Positions 8,101 through 15,637 of a stretch of 64,000 bases of DNA are shown here, one piece after another. This stretch comes from Adhaeribacter_A terreus. Its GTDB lineage: Bacteria; Bacteroidota; Bacteroidia; Cytophagales; Hymenobacteraceae. Below the pieces are notes generated by a model that saw nothing but the letters and a program-made list of their open reading frames with translations, did not search any database and was not told the DNA's origin. The stretch covers positions 62,001 to 126,000 of the forward strand of contig NZ_JBHSKT010000007.1 of assembly GCF_042657365.1 (NCBI RefSeq), written 5' to 3'. The translations under genes were made by a program, and so were the position numbers. Every line of letters begins with the position of its first letter. The first letter of the stretch is position 1.

Positions 8101-8835
8101 TTATTTAATATCGCCACGTTCGGCTGCTTTTTTCAGTTTTTCGTTTGCGAAAATTGCGATCTCTACACGGCGGTTCGCTTGTTTACCAGCTTCGGTCGTG
8201 TTGTCGGCAACCGGTTTAGAAGAACCGAAACCCTGGGTAGAAATACGGGATGGTTCAACGCCTTGTGCAATGGTATAGTTGGCTACAGATTGCGCTCTTC
8301 TTTCAGATAAAGGCTGGTTGATAGCATCAGAACCAGTATTATCGGTGTGGCCTTCAATAATTACGTTAGTATCGCCGTATTTTTTAAGAGTAGCAGCCAG
8401 CGTGCGGATATCAGCCTGTGACTGTGGGCGCAGCTCGGCAGAGTTAGTTGCGAACAGGATACCGGAATCGAAAGTGATCTTGATACCTTCGCCAACGCGC
8501 TCTACTTTAGCACCTTTCATGTCGCGCTGTAATTCTTCAGCTTGCTTATCCATACGGCGACCAATTACAGCACCGGCCGAACCACCAACGGCAGCGCCAA
8601 TAATAGCGCCTGCAGCCGTGTTGCCAGCCATTTTGCCAATAATACCGCCCACAACCGCACCGCTACCGGCACCAATAATACCACCTTTAGCAGTTTTGCT
8701 CATGCCTTTCTTTTCAGGCTCATTTTGATATGTGCTGTCGCCGCCGGTTGGCATGGTATCTTTGCTAGATTTACAGGCCGAGAAGGCCATCATTACAGCT
8801 AAGAACAAGGACAGATAAACTTTCAGAATTTTCAT
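8101..8835 (-). CDS. Glycine-zipper OmpA-family lipoprotein (paralogue B)
   Basis: 244 residues. The N-terminus MKILKVYLSLFLAVMMAFSAC has a lipobox, so Cys21 should be lipidated. A glycine zipper (about 50-95) precedes an OmpA-like domain (about 120-232) with GHTDNTGSD, RRAQSV, GFGSSKPVAD and NRRVEI, the residues that bind diaminopimelate in peptidoglycan. It keeps lipid anchoring that paralogue A has lost (or gained), the main difference between them. The codon use is slightly more regular (GCA/GCT-rich), as expected for a highly expressed envelope protein. Confidence 0.9.
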   Translation of the reverse strand: MKILKVYLSLFLAVMMAFSACKSSKDTMPTGGDSTYQNEPEKKGMSKTAKGGIIGAGSGAVVGGIIGKMAGNTAAGAIIGAAVGGSAGAVIGRRMDKQAEELQRDMKGAKVERVGEGIKITFDSGILFATNSAELRPQSQADIRTLAATLKKYGDTNVIIEGHTDNTGSDAINQPLSERRAQSVANYTIAQGVEPSRISTQGFGSSKPVADNTTEAGKQANRRVEIAIFANEKLKKAAERGDIK

Positions 8836-9008
8836 GTTTGTGGGTTATTAGGTTTTTAATAGCAATGTTTATTCGCTAAACATACTCAATATCGTGCCAA
8901 AATGTTTACCCTTATATAGAAAATTGAATATTGTTTCTTGTGTTTAATAGTTGGTTGCTGATTTTCAGTAGTTTAAATTTTAAAAAAAATCGGTTAAGCG
9001 TAAAAGGC

Positions 9009-9037
9009 AGTTTTGAAGGGCAAAAGCATAGCGTTTT
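9009..9037 (-). repeat. 29-bp element upstream of the 9118 gene
   Basis: The - strand copy AAAACGCTATGCTTT, seven bases, AAAACT lies 80 bp before the chosen start codon. Confidence 0.8.
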
Positions 9038-9117
9038 GCAGAACGTTTAAACTTTCCTGTGTTTCTAACAAAAAAAGAATTGTTAATTTGGCGCAAATAT
9101 TCAACTCTAATCTATTT

Positions 9118-9831
9118 ATGAAAAATAAACTTCTGTTTGCTTTAGCGTTTCTGGGTTTAAGTACGACCGCTTTCGCACAGTTCTCCGACTCTACTGAAAC
9201 ACAAAATCATCTTGGTATAATTGCCAAACCGCGTTTAGAGAAAATCTTTACAGCCAATCAATCGTTACCAGTAGGTTTAATTTACAAACGTCAGGTTAAA
9301 TCAGATCAAGCTTTGCGATTTTCGGCAATAGGATTTTATAACAGGACCGTTAGCGATTTTGGAAATAATAATTATGGAGAATTTTTTGATGAAACTACTG
9401 AAAGTTCGTGGCAAACAATGATTGGCTACGAATGGCAAAAGCCTTTGAGCAAGCGATGGAATTTTTATTATGGTGCTGAGCTTGGAATAAGTTCTTACAA
9501 AATATCTAAAAAGACTAAATTTTCAAATTTTCAAAATAATCTCCCACTTAATCAGGTCATATTATATCCTAATCATACCAATCATAATTCGGTTAATTAC
9601 TTATTACAGCATTTCGCGGGCTTTCGACTAAATTTACACACTAAATTATACTTAGCTACAGAAACTACTATTGCTTTCAGATATTCTAAAAATAGAGATG
9701 AGCATAATGAATTTACTGTTTCCAATGACGGAACAAATGGAAAAACAGAAAAAATAAGGACTAATACATTTGAGAATTATAACCTTCGCTATTTCCCACT
9801 TTCCAACATCCAGTTAGTTTATAAATTCTGA
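9118..9831 (+). CDS. Small outer-membrane barrel-like protein, unknown
   Basis: Start taken as ATG 9118 (MKNKLLFALAFLGLSTTAFAQ), which gives a full signal peptide cleaved before FSDS; the longer open frame upstream includes a 29-bp element and is unlikely to be coding. 237 residues of alternating aromatic/polar strands (YEWQKPLSKRWNFYYGAELG, LRYFPLSNIQLVYKF) with a terminal Phe, as in outer-membrane beta-barrels. The coding sequence is clearly more AT-rich than its neighbours, which suggests recent acquisition or low expression. No family recognised. Confidence 0.75.
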   Translation: MKNKLLFALAFLGLSTTAFAQFSDSTETQNHLGIIAKPRLEKIFTANQSLPVGLIYKRQVKSDQALRFSAIGFYNRTVSDFGNNNYGEFFDETTESSWQTMIGYEWQKPLSKRWNFYYGAELGISSYKISKKTKFSNFQNNLPLNQVILYPNHTNHNSVNYLLQHFAGFRLNLHTKLYLATETTIAFRYSKNRDEHNEFTVSNDGTNGKTEKIRTNTFENYNLRYFPLSNIQLVYKF

Positions 9832-9846
9832 TTTCGGAAAAGGCAT

Positions 9847-9883
9847 AAAAAAACCGGGCAGCTTTTACACTGTCCGGTTTTTT
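9847..9883. terminator. Bidirectional terminator between convergent genes
   Basis: AAAAAACCGGGCAG pairs imperfectly with CTGTCCGGTTTTTT. It overlaps a 29-bp element (9877-9904). Confidence 0.75.
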
Positions 9884-9922
9884 GCTTTAAAAGCCTACCG
9901 TTTTTCAGGGAGGTTTTGACAT

Positions 9923-10828
9923 CTATTTTACTTTTTTGGTCTTTTTGCCTACCGTTTCAGTTTCAGCCATTTCTGCGTTTCCTTCCGGTTGCAGCATGGT
10001 AAGCAGGTCGGTTAATTGCTGTTTCAGTTGCTTGCGGTCTACAATAAAATCGAGGAAACCGTGCTCTAAAACGAATTCGGCGCTCTGGAAACCTTTTGGC
10101 AGGTCTTTACCAATGGTTTCTTTAATAACGCGCGGGCCAGCAAAACCAATTAAAGCACCCGGTTCCGAAATATTGAAATCGCCGAGCATGGCATAAGAAG
10201 CAGTAACGCCACCCGTCGTTGGGTCGGTCAGTAACGAAATATAAGGAACCTTCGCGTTAGCCAGCAAAGCCAGTTTCGCGGAAGTTTTGGCCATCTGCAT
10301 CAGCGAGAAACCAGCTTCCATCATACGCGCGCCACCCGATTTCGAGATCATCAGGAACGGGATGCGGTGGGTGCGGGCATAGTCAATAGCGCGGGCAATT
10401 TTTTCGCCTACTACCGAACCCATAGAACCACCAATGAATTTAAAATCCATGCAGGAAACTACCAGGTCTACGCCGTTCATTTTACCGTGGGCGCTGCGTA
10501 CGGCATCTTTTAAATGCGTTTTGCGCTGCGTAATGGCAATACGGCTCGGGTAAGCCTGCGTGTCCACAAATTCCAGCGGGTCGGCAGAAGTTAAGTTCGG
10601 GTCCAGTTCTTCAAACTTGTTGTCGTCGAAAAGGATCTCGAAATATTCGGCTGAATCGATGCGGTCGTGGTGGTTGCAGCTTGGGCACGTGTACATGTGC
10701 TTGCGGTGCTCGGCGGTATTGGTTACCGTTTTGCAGCTCGGGCATTTGTACCACAGGCCTTCCGGCGTTTCTTTTTTCCCTTCGGTGGGGGTTATGATCC
10801 CTTTTTCTACGCGTTTAAACCAAGACAT
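9923..10828 (-). CDS. accD: Acetyl-CoA carboxylase carboxyltransferase subunit beta
   Basis: 301 residues. A zinc ribbon with Cys29, 32, 48 and 51 (CPSC...CPSC) is followed by the crotonase-like carboxyltransferase core, with the oxyanion-hole glycines in SKSGGARMMEA and DPTTGGVTASYA. With AccA it transfers carboxyl from biotin to acetyl-CoA, the first committed step of fatty acid synthesis; accA is not in the window. The C-terminal tail after about residue 285 is extra and basic (ETVGKKTKKVK), and most of it is encoded by a 29-bp element copy (9930-9958). Confidence 0.96.
   Translation of the reverse strand: MSWFKRVEKGIITPTEGKKETPEGLWYKCPSCKTVTNTAEHRKHMYTCPSCNHHDRIDSAEYFEILFDDNKFEELDPNLTSADPLEFVDTQAYPSRIAITQRKTHLKDAVRSAHGKMNGVDLVVSCMDFKFIGGSMGSVVGEKIARAIDYARTHRIPFLMISKSGGARMMEAGFSLMQMAKTSAKLALLANAKVPYISLLTDPTTGGVTASYAMLGDFNISEPGALIGFAGPRVIKETIGKDLPKGFQSAEFVLEHGFLDFIVDRKQLKQQLTDLLTMLQPEGNAEMAETETVGKKTKKVK
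9930..9958 (-). repeat. 29-bp element encoding the accD tail
   Basis: On the - strand it reads GAAACGGTAGGC..., then seven bases and AAAAAAGT, in the frame Glu-Thr-Val-Gly-Lys-Lys-Thr-Lys-Lys-Val, just before the stop. Confidence 0.75.
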
Positions 10829-10910
10829 ACAATATATTCGTTAAGCGCCAGGCGCAGTACCAAAATCAATTTCAAAAAAAAGCGAGCCGTAAAATTAACG
10901 ACTAAAAATG

Positions 10911-10964
10911 AAAAAACGGCCGGTTGCTTCGCCTTTTTTTCGGGCACCGCAACCGGCCGTTCTG
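10911..10964 (-). terminator. Intrinsic terminator of fbaB
   Basis: ACGGCCGGTTGC (10916-10927) pairs perfectly with GCAACCGGCCGT (10949-10960), and a T run follows on the - strand. Confidence 0.85.
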
Positions 10965-11001
10965 TTTATACTAAATGCGTATTTTGCAACAAAGCAAATA
11001 C

Positions 11002-12060
11002 TTACGCTACCGTGATCTGGTTGTCCAGGTAAACATCCTGAATGGCGTTCAGTAACTCAACACCAACTTTCATGTCTTTCTGGAATGCTTTGCGGCCTGA
11101 AATTAAGCCCATACCACCGGCACGTTTGTTAACTACCGCCGTGCGTACTGCATCTGCCAGATCCGATTCACCTTTAGACTCACCACCAGAGTTGATAAGA
11201 CCGGCGCGGCCCATGTAGCAGTTAGCCACCTGGTAACGGGTCAGGTCAATTGGGTTGTCAGAAGAAAGTTTATCGTACATAGCAGGGTGTGACTTCGCGA
11301 AGTTGATCGCTTTGAAACCACCGTTGTTCTCTGGTAATTTCTGCTTGATGATATCGGCCTGGATGGTTACGCCTAAGTGGTTCGCCTGAGCCGTGATATC
11401 GGAAGCAACGTGGTAATCTACGCCGTCTTTTTTGAACGCATTGTTACGCGCATAGCACCACAGAATAGTAGCCATACCCAACTGGTGCGCTCTTTCGAAA
11501 GCTTCAGCAACCTCGATGATCTGACGGGAAGATTCTTCAGAACCGAAATAGATAGTAGCACCAACCGCAGCAGCACCTAAGTTCCAGGCTTCTTCAACAG
11601 AACCAAACATGATCTGGTCGAATTTGTTCGGATAAGTTAACAACTCGTTGTGGTTGATTTTTACTACGAAAGGAATTTTGTGCGCGTATTTACGGCTCAT
11701 CATGGCAAGGTTACCATAAGTAGTAGCCACGGCGTTGCAACCACCTTCAATAGCCAGTTTAATAATGTTTTCCGGATCGAAATAAATCGGGTTTGGCGCG
11801 AAAGAAGCACCGGCAGTGTGCTCAATGCCCTGGTCAACCGGCAGAATTGATAAATAACCGGTACCAGCCAAACGGCCGGTATTGTAAAGCTGACCTAAGT
11901 TACGCAGCACTTGCGGCGTGCGGTTGCTCTGACCAAAAACGCGGTCTACGAAATCCGGACCCGGCAGGTGCAGCATATCCTTGGAGATCGTTTTACACTC
12001 GTGCGTTAACAGGCTCTCGCCGTCTTTGCCCAACAGGGAAACAATATTATCGTGGTTCAT
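11002..12060 (-). CDS. fbaB: Class I fructose-bisphosphate aldolase (DhnA/FbaB type)
   Basis: The start is ATG 12058-12060 (MNHDNIVSLLGKDGE), because a -7 box at 12112-12119 lies inside the longer open frame and would make that longer form untranscribed. 352 residues. The TIM-barrel core shows LPVDQGIEHT (phosphate-side strand) and FVVKINHNELL, with the Schiff-base Lys expected in a KIN-type motif, and a late GRAGLINSGGESKGE phosphate-binding loop. It cleaves fructose-1,6-bisphosphate to two triose phosphates (or the reverse in gluconeogenesis) without a metal. Archaeal-type class I enzymes of this kind are frequent in Bacteroidota. Confidence 0.92.
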   Translation of the reverse strand: MNHDNIVSLLGKDGESLLTHECKTISKDMLHLPGPDFVDRVFGQSNRTPQVLRNLGQLYNTGRLAGTGYLSILPVDQGIEHTAGASFAPNPIYFDPENIIKLAIEGGCNAVATTYGNLAMMSRKYAHKIPFVVKINHNELLTYPNKFDQIMFGSVEEAWNLGAAAVGATIYFGSEESSRQIIEVAEAFERAHQLGMATILWCYARNNAFKKDGVDYHVASDITAQANHLGVTIQADIIKQKLPENNGGFKAINFAKSHPAMYDKLSSDNPIDLTRYQVANCYMGRAGLINSGGESKGESDLADAVRTAVVNKRAGGMGLISGRKAFQKDMKVGVELLNAIQDVYLDNQITVA

Positions 12061-12111
12061 TAGATTGTATAAAAGAGTTTTAGGAATTGAATTCGGCTCC
12101 GAAATTTTGCG

Positions 12112-12119
12112 CAAATATA
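12112..12119 (-). promoter_or_regulatory. -7 box for fbaB
   Basis: TATATTTG on the - strand fits TAnnTTTG and gives a leader of about 45 nt to the ATG at 12060. Confidence 0.55.
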
Positions 12120-12287
12120 GCTGTAAAAATTTACCCGCCATAATTTCCGGAATATGTTCCGCCGTAGTTTTGGGCTGAATGGTAATTATGCGGAATAAAA
12201 ACCGTAATTCTGTACGGTAAACCTTGTTTTTAAAAGTGCATTTAGTTTTTGCGCCAGAAAACCTACCGTTTTATGCAGTACAGATTT

Positions 12288-12319
12288 TTGCGCCCCGTAC
12301 AGGTTTTTAATTATATTTG
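12288..12319 (+). promoter_or_regulatory. Promoter of the 12350 lipoprotein gene
   Basis: TTG at 12288-12290 and TATATTTG at 12312-12319 are 21 bp apart, fitting the Bacteroidota -33/-7 promoter. The start codon follows about 30 bp downstream. Confidence 0.6.
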
Positions 12320-12349
12320 TGAGCAATACTCTTTCATTTATCAATACTT

Positions 12350-13342
12350 ATGAACACAACTTTTGTACGAAGCGCCTGCACGTTTTTACTGGGCGGCGCC
12401 CTGCTTTCGGGTTGCGTAGCGTCTAAAAAATACGACGACCTACTGAGCCAGAAAATGAACCTGGAACGCGAAAAGGCCGAATGCGATAACAGCCTGGCGA
12501 AACTTCAGGCTGATAAGAAAAATTTAGACGAGCTTTACGCCGAACTGACCAAAAGCAACAATAAACTGGTAGCCGATTCTATTCAGACCGGCATAATTCT
12601 GCGCAAAACCAAGCAGCTTTATAATGACCTGAACAATACTTACGACCGCCTGAACAAAAACCACGAAAAACTGCTGGCCAACAGTGCTTCCGAAACCAGC
12701 AAACTTTCCGGTGACCTGGCGCGCCGCGAAGCTGAAATGAAAGCCCTGGATGCCTCTTTAAACAAAAGCAAAGGCCAGATAGACCAGTTAAGCACCGATC
12801 TGAAAGCCCGCGAAGAAAAACTGAAAGAACTGCAGCGCATTCTGGACGAAAAAGACAAAGCGGTAGCCAACCTGAAAAACAAAGTGAACAATGCTTTGCT
12901 CGGCTTCAATTCCAAAGACCTGACCGTGAACGTAAAAAACGGCAAAGTTTACGTTTCGCTTTCGGAGCAATTGCTGTTTAAATCGGGCAGCACCAAAGTA
13001 GATAAAAAAGGTGAAGATGCGTTGCAGAAACTGGCCAAAGCTCTGAAAGATCAGGATGAAGTGAACGTGGTAGTAGAAGGCCACACCGACGATGTGCCGA
13101 TCAGCAAAGCTTCGGGCGGCATTAAAGATAACTGGGACCTGAGCGTTTTACGCGCCACAGAAATTACCCGTATCCTGGCAGACGCCGGTTTCCCGGGTGC
13201 CCGCATTACGCCAAGCGGCCGCGCCGACAACGTGCCTTTGGAAGCAGCTAAAACCGCCGAAGCCCGTCAGAAAAACCGCCGTACCGAAATTATCTTAACC
13301 CCGAAACTGAACGAGCTTTTCCAGATCCTGGAAACGAATTAA
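12350..13342 (+). CDS. OmpA-family lipoprotein with long coiled coil
   Basis: 330 residues. Lipobox LLSGC (Cys22), then a charged heptad-rich coiled coil (about 28-185, with Lys/Glu/Leu repeats) and an OmpA/MotB peptidoglycan-binding domain (about 195-320; VEGHTDDVP, WDLSVLRA, GRADNVP, NRRTEIIL). The layout suggests a rod from outer membrane to cell wall; gliding or envelope-integrity roles are known for similar architectures but cannot be assigned here. Transcribed alone: own promoter, own terminator at 13371. Confidence 0.9.
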   Translation: MNTTFVRSACTFLLGGALLSGCVASKKYDDLLSQKMNLEREKAECDNSLAKLQADKKNLDELYAELTKSNNKLVADSIQTGIILRKTKQLYNDLNNTYDRLNKNHEKLLANSASETSKLSGDLARREAEMKALDASLNKSKGQIDQLSTDLKAREEKLKELQRILDEKDKAVANLKNKVNNALLGFNSKDLTVNVKNGKVYVSLSEQLLFKSGSTKVDKKGEDALQKLAKALKDQDEVNVVVEGHTDDVPISKASGGIKDNWDLSVLRATEITRILADAGFPGARITPSGRADNVPLEAAKTAEARQKNRRTEIILTPKLNELFQILETN

Positions 13343-13370
13343 TTGCCGGAAAACGGTATGTTTTTATAGT

Positions 13371-13403
13371 AAAAAAGTCAGGCCTGTTGGTCTGGCTTTT
13401 TTA
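13371..13403 (+). terminator. Intrinsic terminator
   Basis: GTCAGGCC-TGTT-GGTCTGGC plus T run. The A-rich 5' arm is also the 3' end of a 29-bp element (13350-13378). Confidence 0.8.
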
Positions 13404-13505
13404 TTTTATGCATTTCGGAATTCTTAAAAAATTCTACCTTTCCTGCACGATTTTCTGAGATGTTATTATTCCCGATATTCAATAAATTTTAAGCTTTATT
13501 TTTCA

Positions 13506-14000
13506 ATGATTCCGCGAATAGAAACAATTACCGGTAAAAAACTCATCGGCCTGCACAAAACCATGTCGCTGGCCGAAAATAAAACCGCTGAACTTTGGCG
13601 CAACTTCATGCTCCACCGGAAGGAAATCAGGAATAATATTGATACTGATCTTTATTCTTTGCAAGTATATCGGCCCGATCATTTTGTAAACTTCCGGCCG
13701 CACAACGAATTTGAAAAGTGGGCATTAACCGAAGTGGCTGATTTTAAAGATGTTCCTGCCGGAATGGAAACGTTTGATCTGCCGGCCGGCACATACGCCG
13801 TTTTCAATTATAAAGGAAAACCAAGTGAAGCAGCCCAAACGTTTCAGTATATTTTTACCAACTGGCTCCCAAATTCTGCTTATGAACTCGACAACCGGCC
13901 GCACTTCGAAATTCTGAGCGAAAAATATAAAAATGAGCACCCCGATTCGGAAGAAGAAATCTGGATCCCGGTTAAGCTGAAAGCTGATAAAAACAAGTAA
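13506..14000 (+). CDS. GyrI-like / AraC effector-binding domain protein
   Basis: 164 residues. A single domain of the GyrI-like small-molecule-binding fold: N-terminal strand IETITGKKLIGLHKTMSL, central acidic LPAGTYAVFNYKGKPSEAAQTFQYIFTNW-type region (about 95-123) and final EIWIPVK strand with the conserved Glu. Such stand-alone domains bind amphipathic or cationic compounds and may protect or sense; no DNA-binding domain is present. It is a lone gene between two terminators. Confidence 0.85.
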   Translation: MIPRIETITGKKLIGLHKTMSLAENKTAELWRNFMLHRKEIRNNIDTDLYSLQVYRPDHFVNFRPHNEFEKWALTEVADFKDVPAGMETFDLPAGTYAVFNYKGKPSEAAQTFQYIFTNWLPNSAYELDNRPHFEILSEKYKNEHPDSEEEIWIPVKLKADKNK

Positions 14001-14016
14001 TAAATTTTGCTCTGTT

Positions 14017-14060
14017 TGCATGAAAAAAGCCAGGCCGCGCGGCCTGGCTTTTTTCATGCA
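14017..14060. terminator. Perfect 44-bp palindrome, bidirectional terminator
   Basis: TGCATGAAAAAAGCC and AGGCCGC on one side are mirrored exactly on the other, centre 14038/14039, so both convergent genes get a GC stem followed by T. A 29-bp element starts at its last base (14060-14088). Confidence 0.88.
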
Positions 14061-14097
14061 AAACGGTAGCGTTTTAAGTGAAAAAACTAATCACTAA

Positions 14098-15408
14098 TTA
14101 AAGAATATCGTCGCGTTTGTCTTCGGTAACTCTCAGTTGCACCAGTTCAATTTTGCGGTCCGATTTCTCGAGCACCTTCACATCGTACACATCAAAAACC
14201 ATGGCTTCTTCTTTATCCGGAATGTGGCCGAAAATGTAGTTCACAAAGCCACCAACGGTTTCGTAATCATCACCTTCGGGAAGCGGGTAAGGCAAGAATT
14301 CGTTTACGTCGGAGATATAAGCGGAGCCTTCGAGCTGGTATTCAAAATCGGAGGTTTTCTTTACAATGGCATTTTCGTCATCGTATTCATCCTGAATTTC
14401 GCCCACCAGTTCTTCCATAATATCTTCTATGGTTACAATGCCGGCCACGCCGCCAAACTCATCGGTTACAATGGCCATGTGCAAACGTTTGCGCTGGAAT
14501 TGCTGTAAAAGGCGGTTGATCTTTTTGGTTTCCGGAACGAAATAAGCCGGTCGCATCAGCTTTTCGAGCTCAATTTCTTCATTCTGCCGCATTTTTATCA
14601 GCAGGTCTTTCACGTAAAGCACGCCCACAATATTATCGATGGTTTCTTTGTAAACCGGCATGCGGGTGAACCCTTCGGCAAAAATGCGCTCCATTATTTT
14701 TTCGGTAGGCATATCTATAGCCAGGGCCGTAACGCTGGTGCGGGGCACCATGATCTGCTTTACCATCCGTTCCGAAAACTGGAAAACGTTCTCGATCAGT
14801 TCGTGCTCCGAAACTTCTATTTCGCCGCTTTCCTTGCTTTGTTCAAAAAGTAAACGTAGCTCGGCGGCCGTATGTACTTCGGAACCATGCATCGGCGAAA
14901 TACCCATCAGGCGGAGGATAAAATTCGAAAAACCGTTCAGGATCCAGATGGCTGGCTGAAAAAGGAAGTAAAAGAATTTTAAGGGATAAGCTACCGCCAA
15001 ACTTGTGGATTCCGGCCGCTGAATGGCTAACGATTTTGGGGCTAATTCTCCGAAAACAATGTGCAGCACAGTAATTAAAGCAAACGAAATAGGTAAGGCA
15101 ATGCTGTGTGCCAGTTCCGGGGTGCCTTTGTAGCCCACCAGTTCCATCAGGTGAATGATGATTTCGGAAACCACGCCTTCGCCAACCCAACCCAAACCAA
15201 GAGAAGCCAGTGTAATACCCAACTGCGTAGCCGAAAGGTAAGCATCCAGTTTATGGGTCATTTTGTGGGCTACTTCGGCGAGCTTGTTTCCGGCCTGGGC
15301 GCGGAGTTCCAGCTGCGAAGCCCGCACTTTTACCAGGGCAAACTCAGCGGCCACGAAAAAGCCGTTAAGAAAAACCAGGAAAATGGTAATAAGAATATTC
15401 AGGAGCAT
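14098..15408 (-). CDS. CNNM/CBS-domain hemolysin-family (CorC/HlyC-like) membrane protein
   Basis: 436 residues. DUF21/CNNM transmembrane domain (about 1-190; FLNGFFVAAEFALVKVR start, HIVFGELAPKSLAIQ), a CBS pair (about 205-335; MVPRTSV and DEFGGVAGIVTIEDIMEELVG), and a CorC/HlyC C-terminal domain (about 345-430). The family is linked to Mg2+ efflux and divalent-cation homeostasis, not haemolysis. A -7 box TAATTTTG lies at 15456-15463 on the - strand. Confidence 0.92.
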   Translation of the reverse strand: MLLNILITIFLVFLNGFFVAAEFALVKVRASQLELRAQAGNKLAEVAHKMTHKLDAYLSATQLGITLASLGLGWVGEGVVSEIIIHLMELVGYKGTPELAHSIALPISFALITVLHIVFGELAPKSLAIQRPESTSLAVAYPLKFFYFLFQPAIWILNGFSNFILRLMGISPMHGSEVHTAAELRLLFEQSKESGEIEVSEHELIENVFQFSERMVKQIMVPRTSVTALAIDMPTEKIMERIFAEGFTRMPVYKETIDNIVGVLYVKDLLIKMRQNEEIELEKLMRPAYFVPETKKINRLLQQFQRKRLHMAIVTDEFGGVAGIVTIEDIMEELVGEIQDEYDDENAIVKKTSDFEYQLEGSAYISDVNEFLPYPLPEGDDYETVGGFVNYIFGHIPDKEEAMVFDVYDVKVLEKSDRKIELVQLRVTEDKRDDIL

Positions 15409-15455
15409 AGTTTGTATGGAGCATTCCGGGAGAATAGGAATTCCCGAAGCTAAGC

Positions 15456-15463
15456 CAAAATTA
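15456..15463 (-). promoter_or_regulatory. -7 box for the CorC-like gene
   Basis: TAATTTTG fits TAnnTTTG, 48 bp upstream of the start. Confidence 0.5.
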
Positions 15464-15637
15464 CAGTTATCCGGTTAATTTCAAACAATTGACTGGCAGG
15501 CTTTACGTTATTTTAAAGTGTTGCGGCTGAAAACGGTTTCGGGAATTCTGAAAAAATGCTATCAAAATTGCCGAAAAAGTGCGTAATTGCTTTTAATTTT
15601 CAATGGCTTAGCGTTTTTAATAATCATTTCCTTTTAA

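Noticed and set aside
10720..10748. AAAACGGTAACC in accD
   Set aside because: No second A/T block in register; it encodes part of the zinc-ribbon region.
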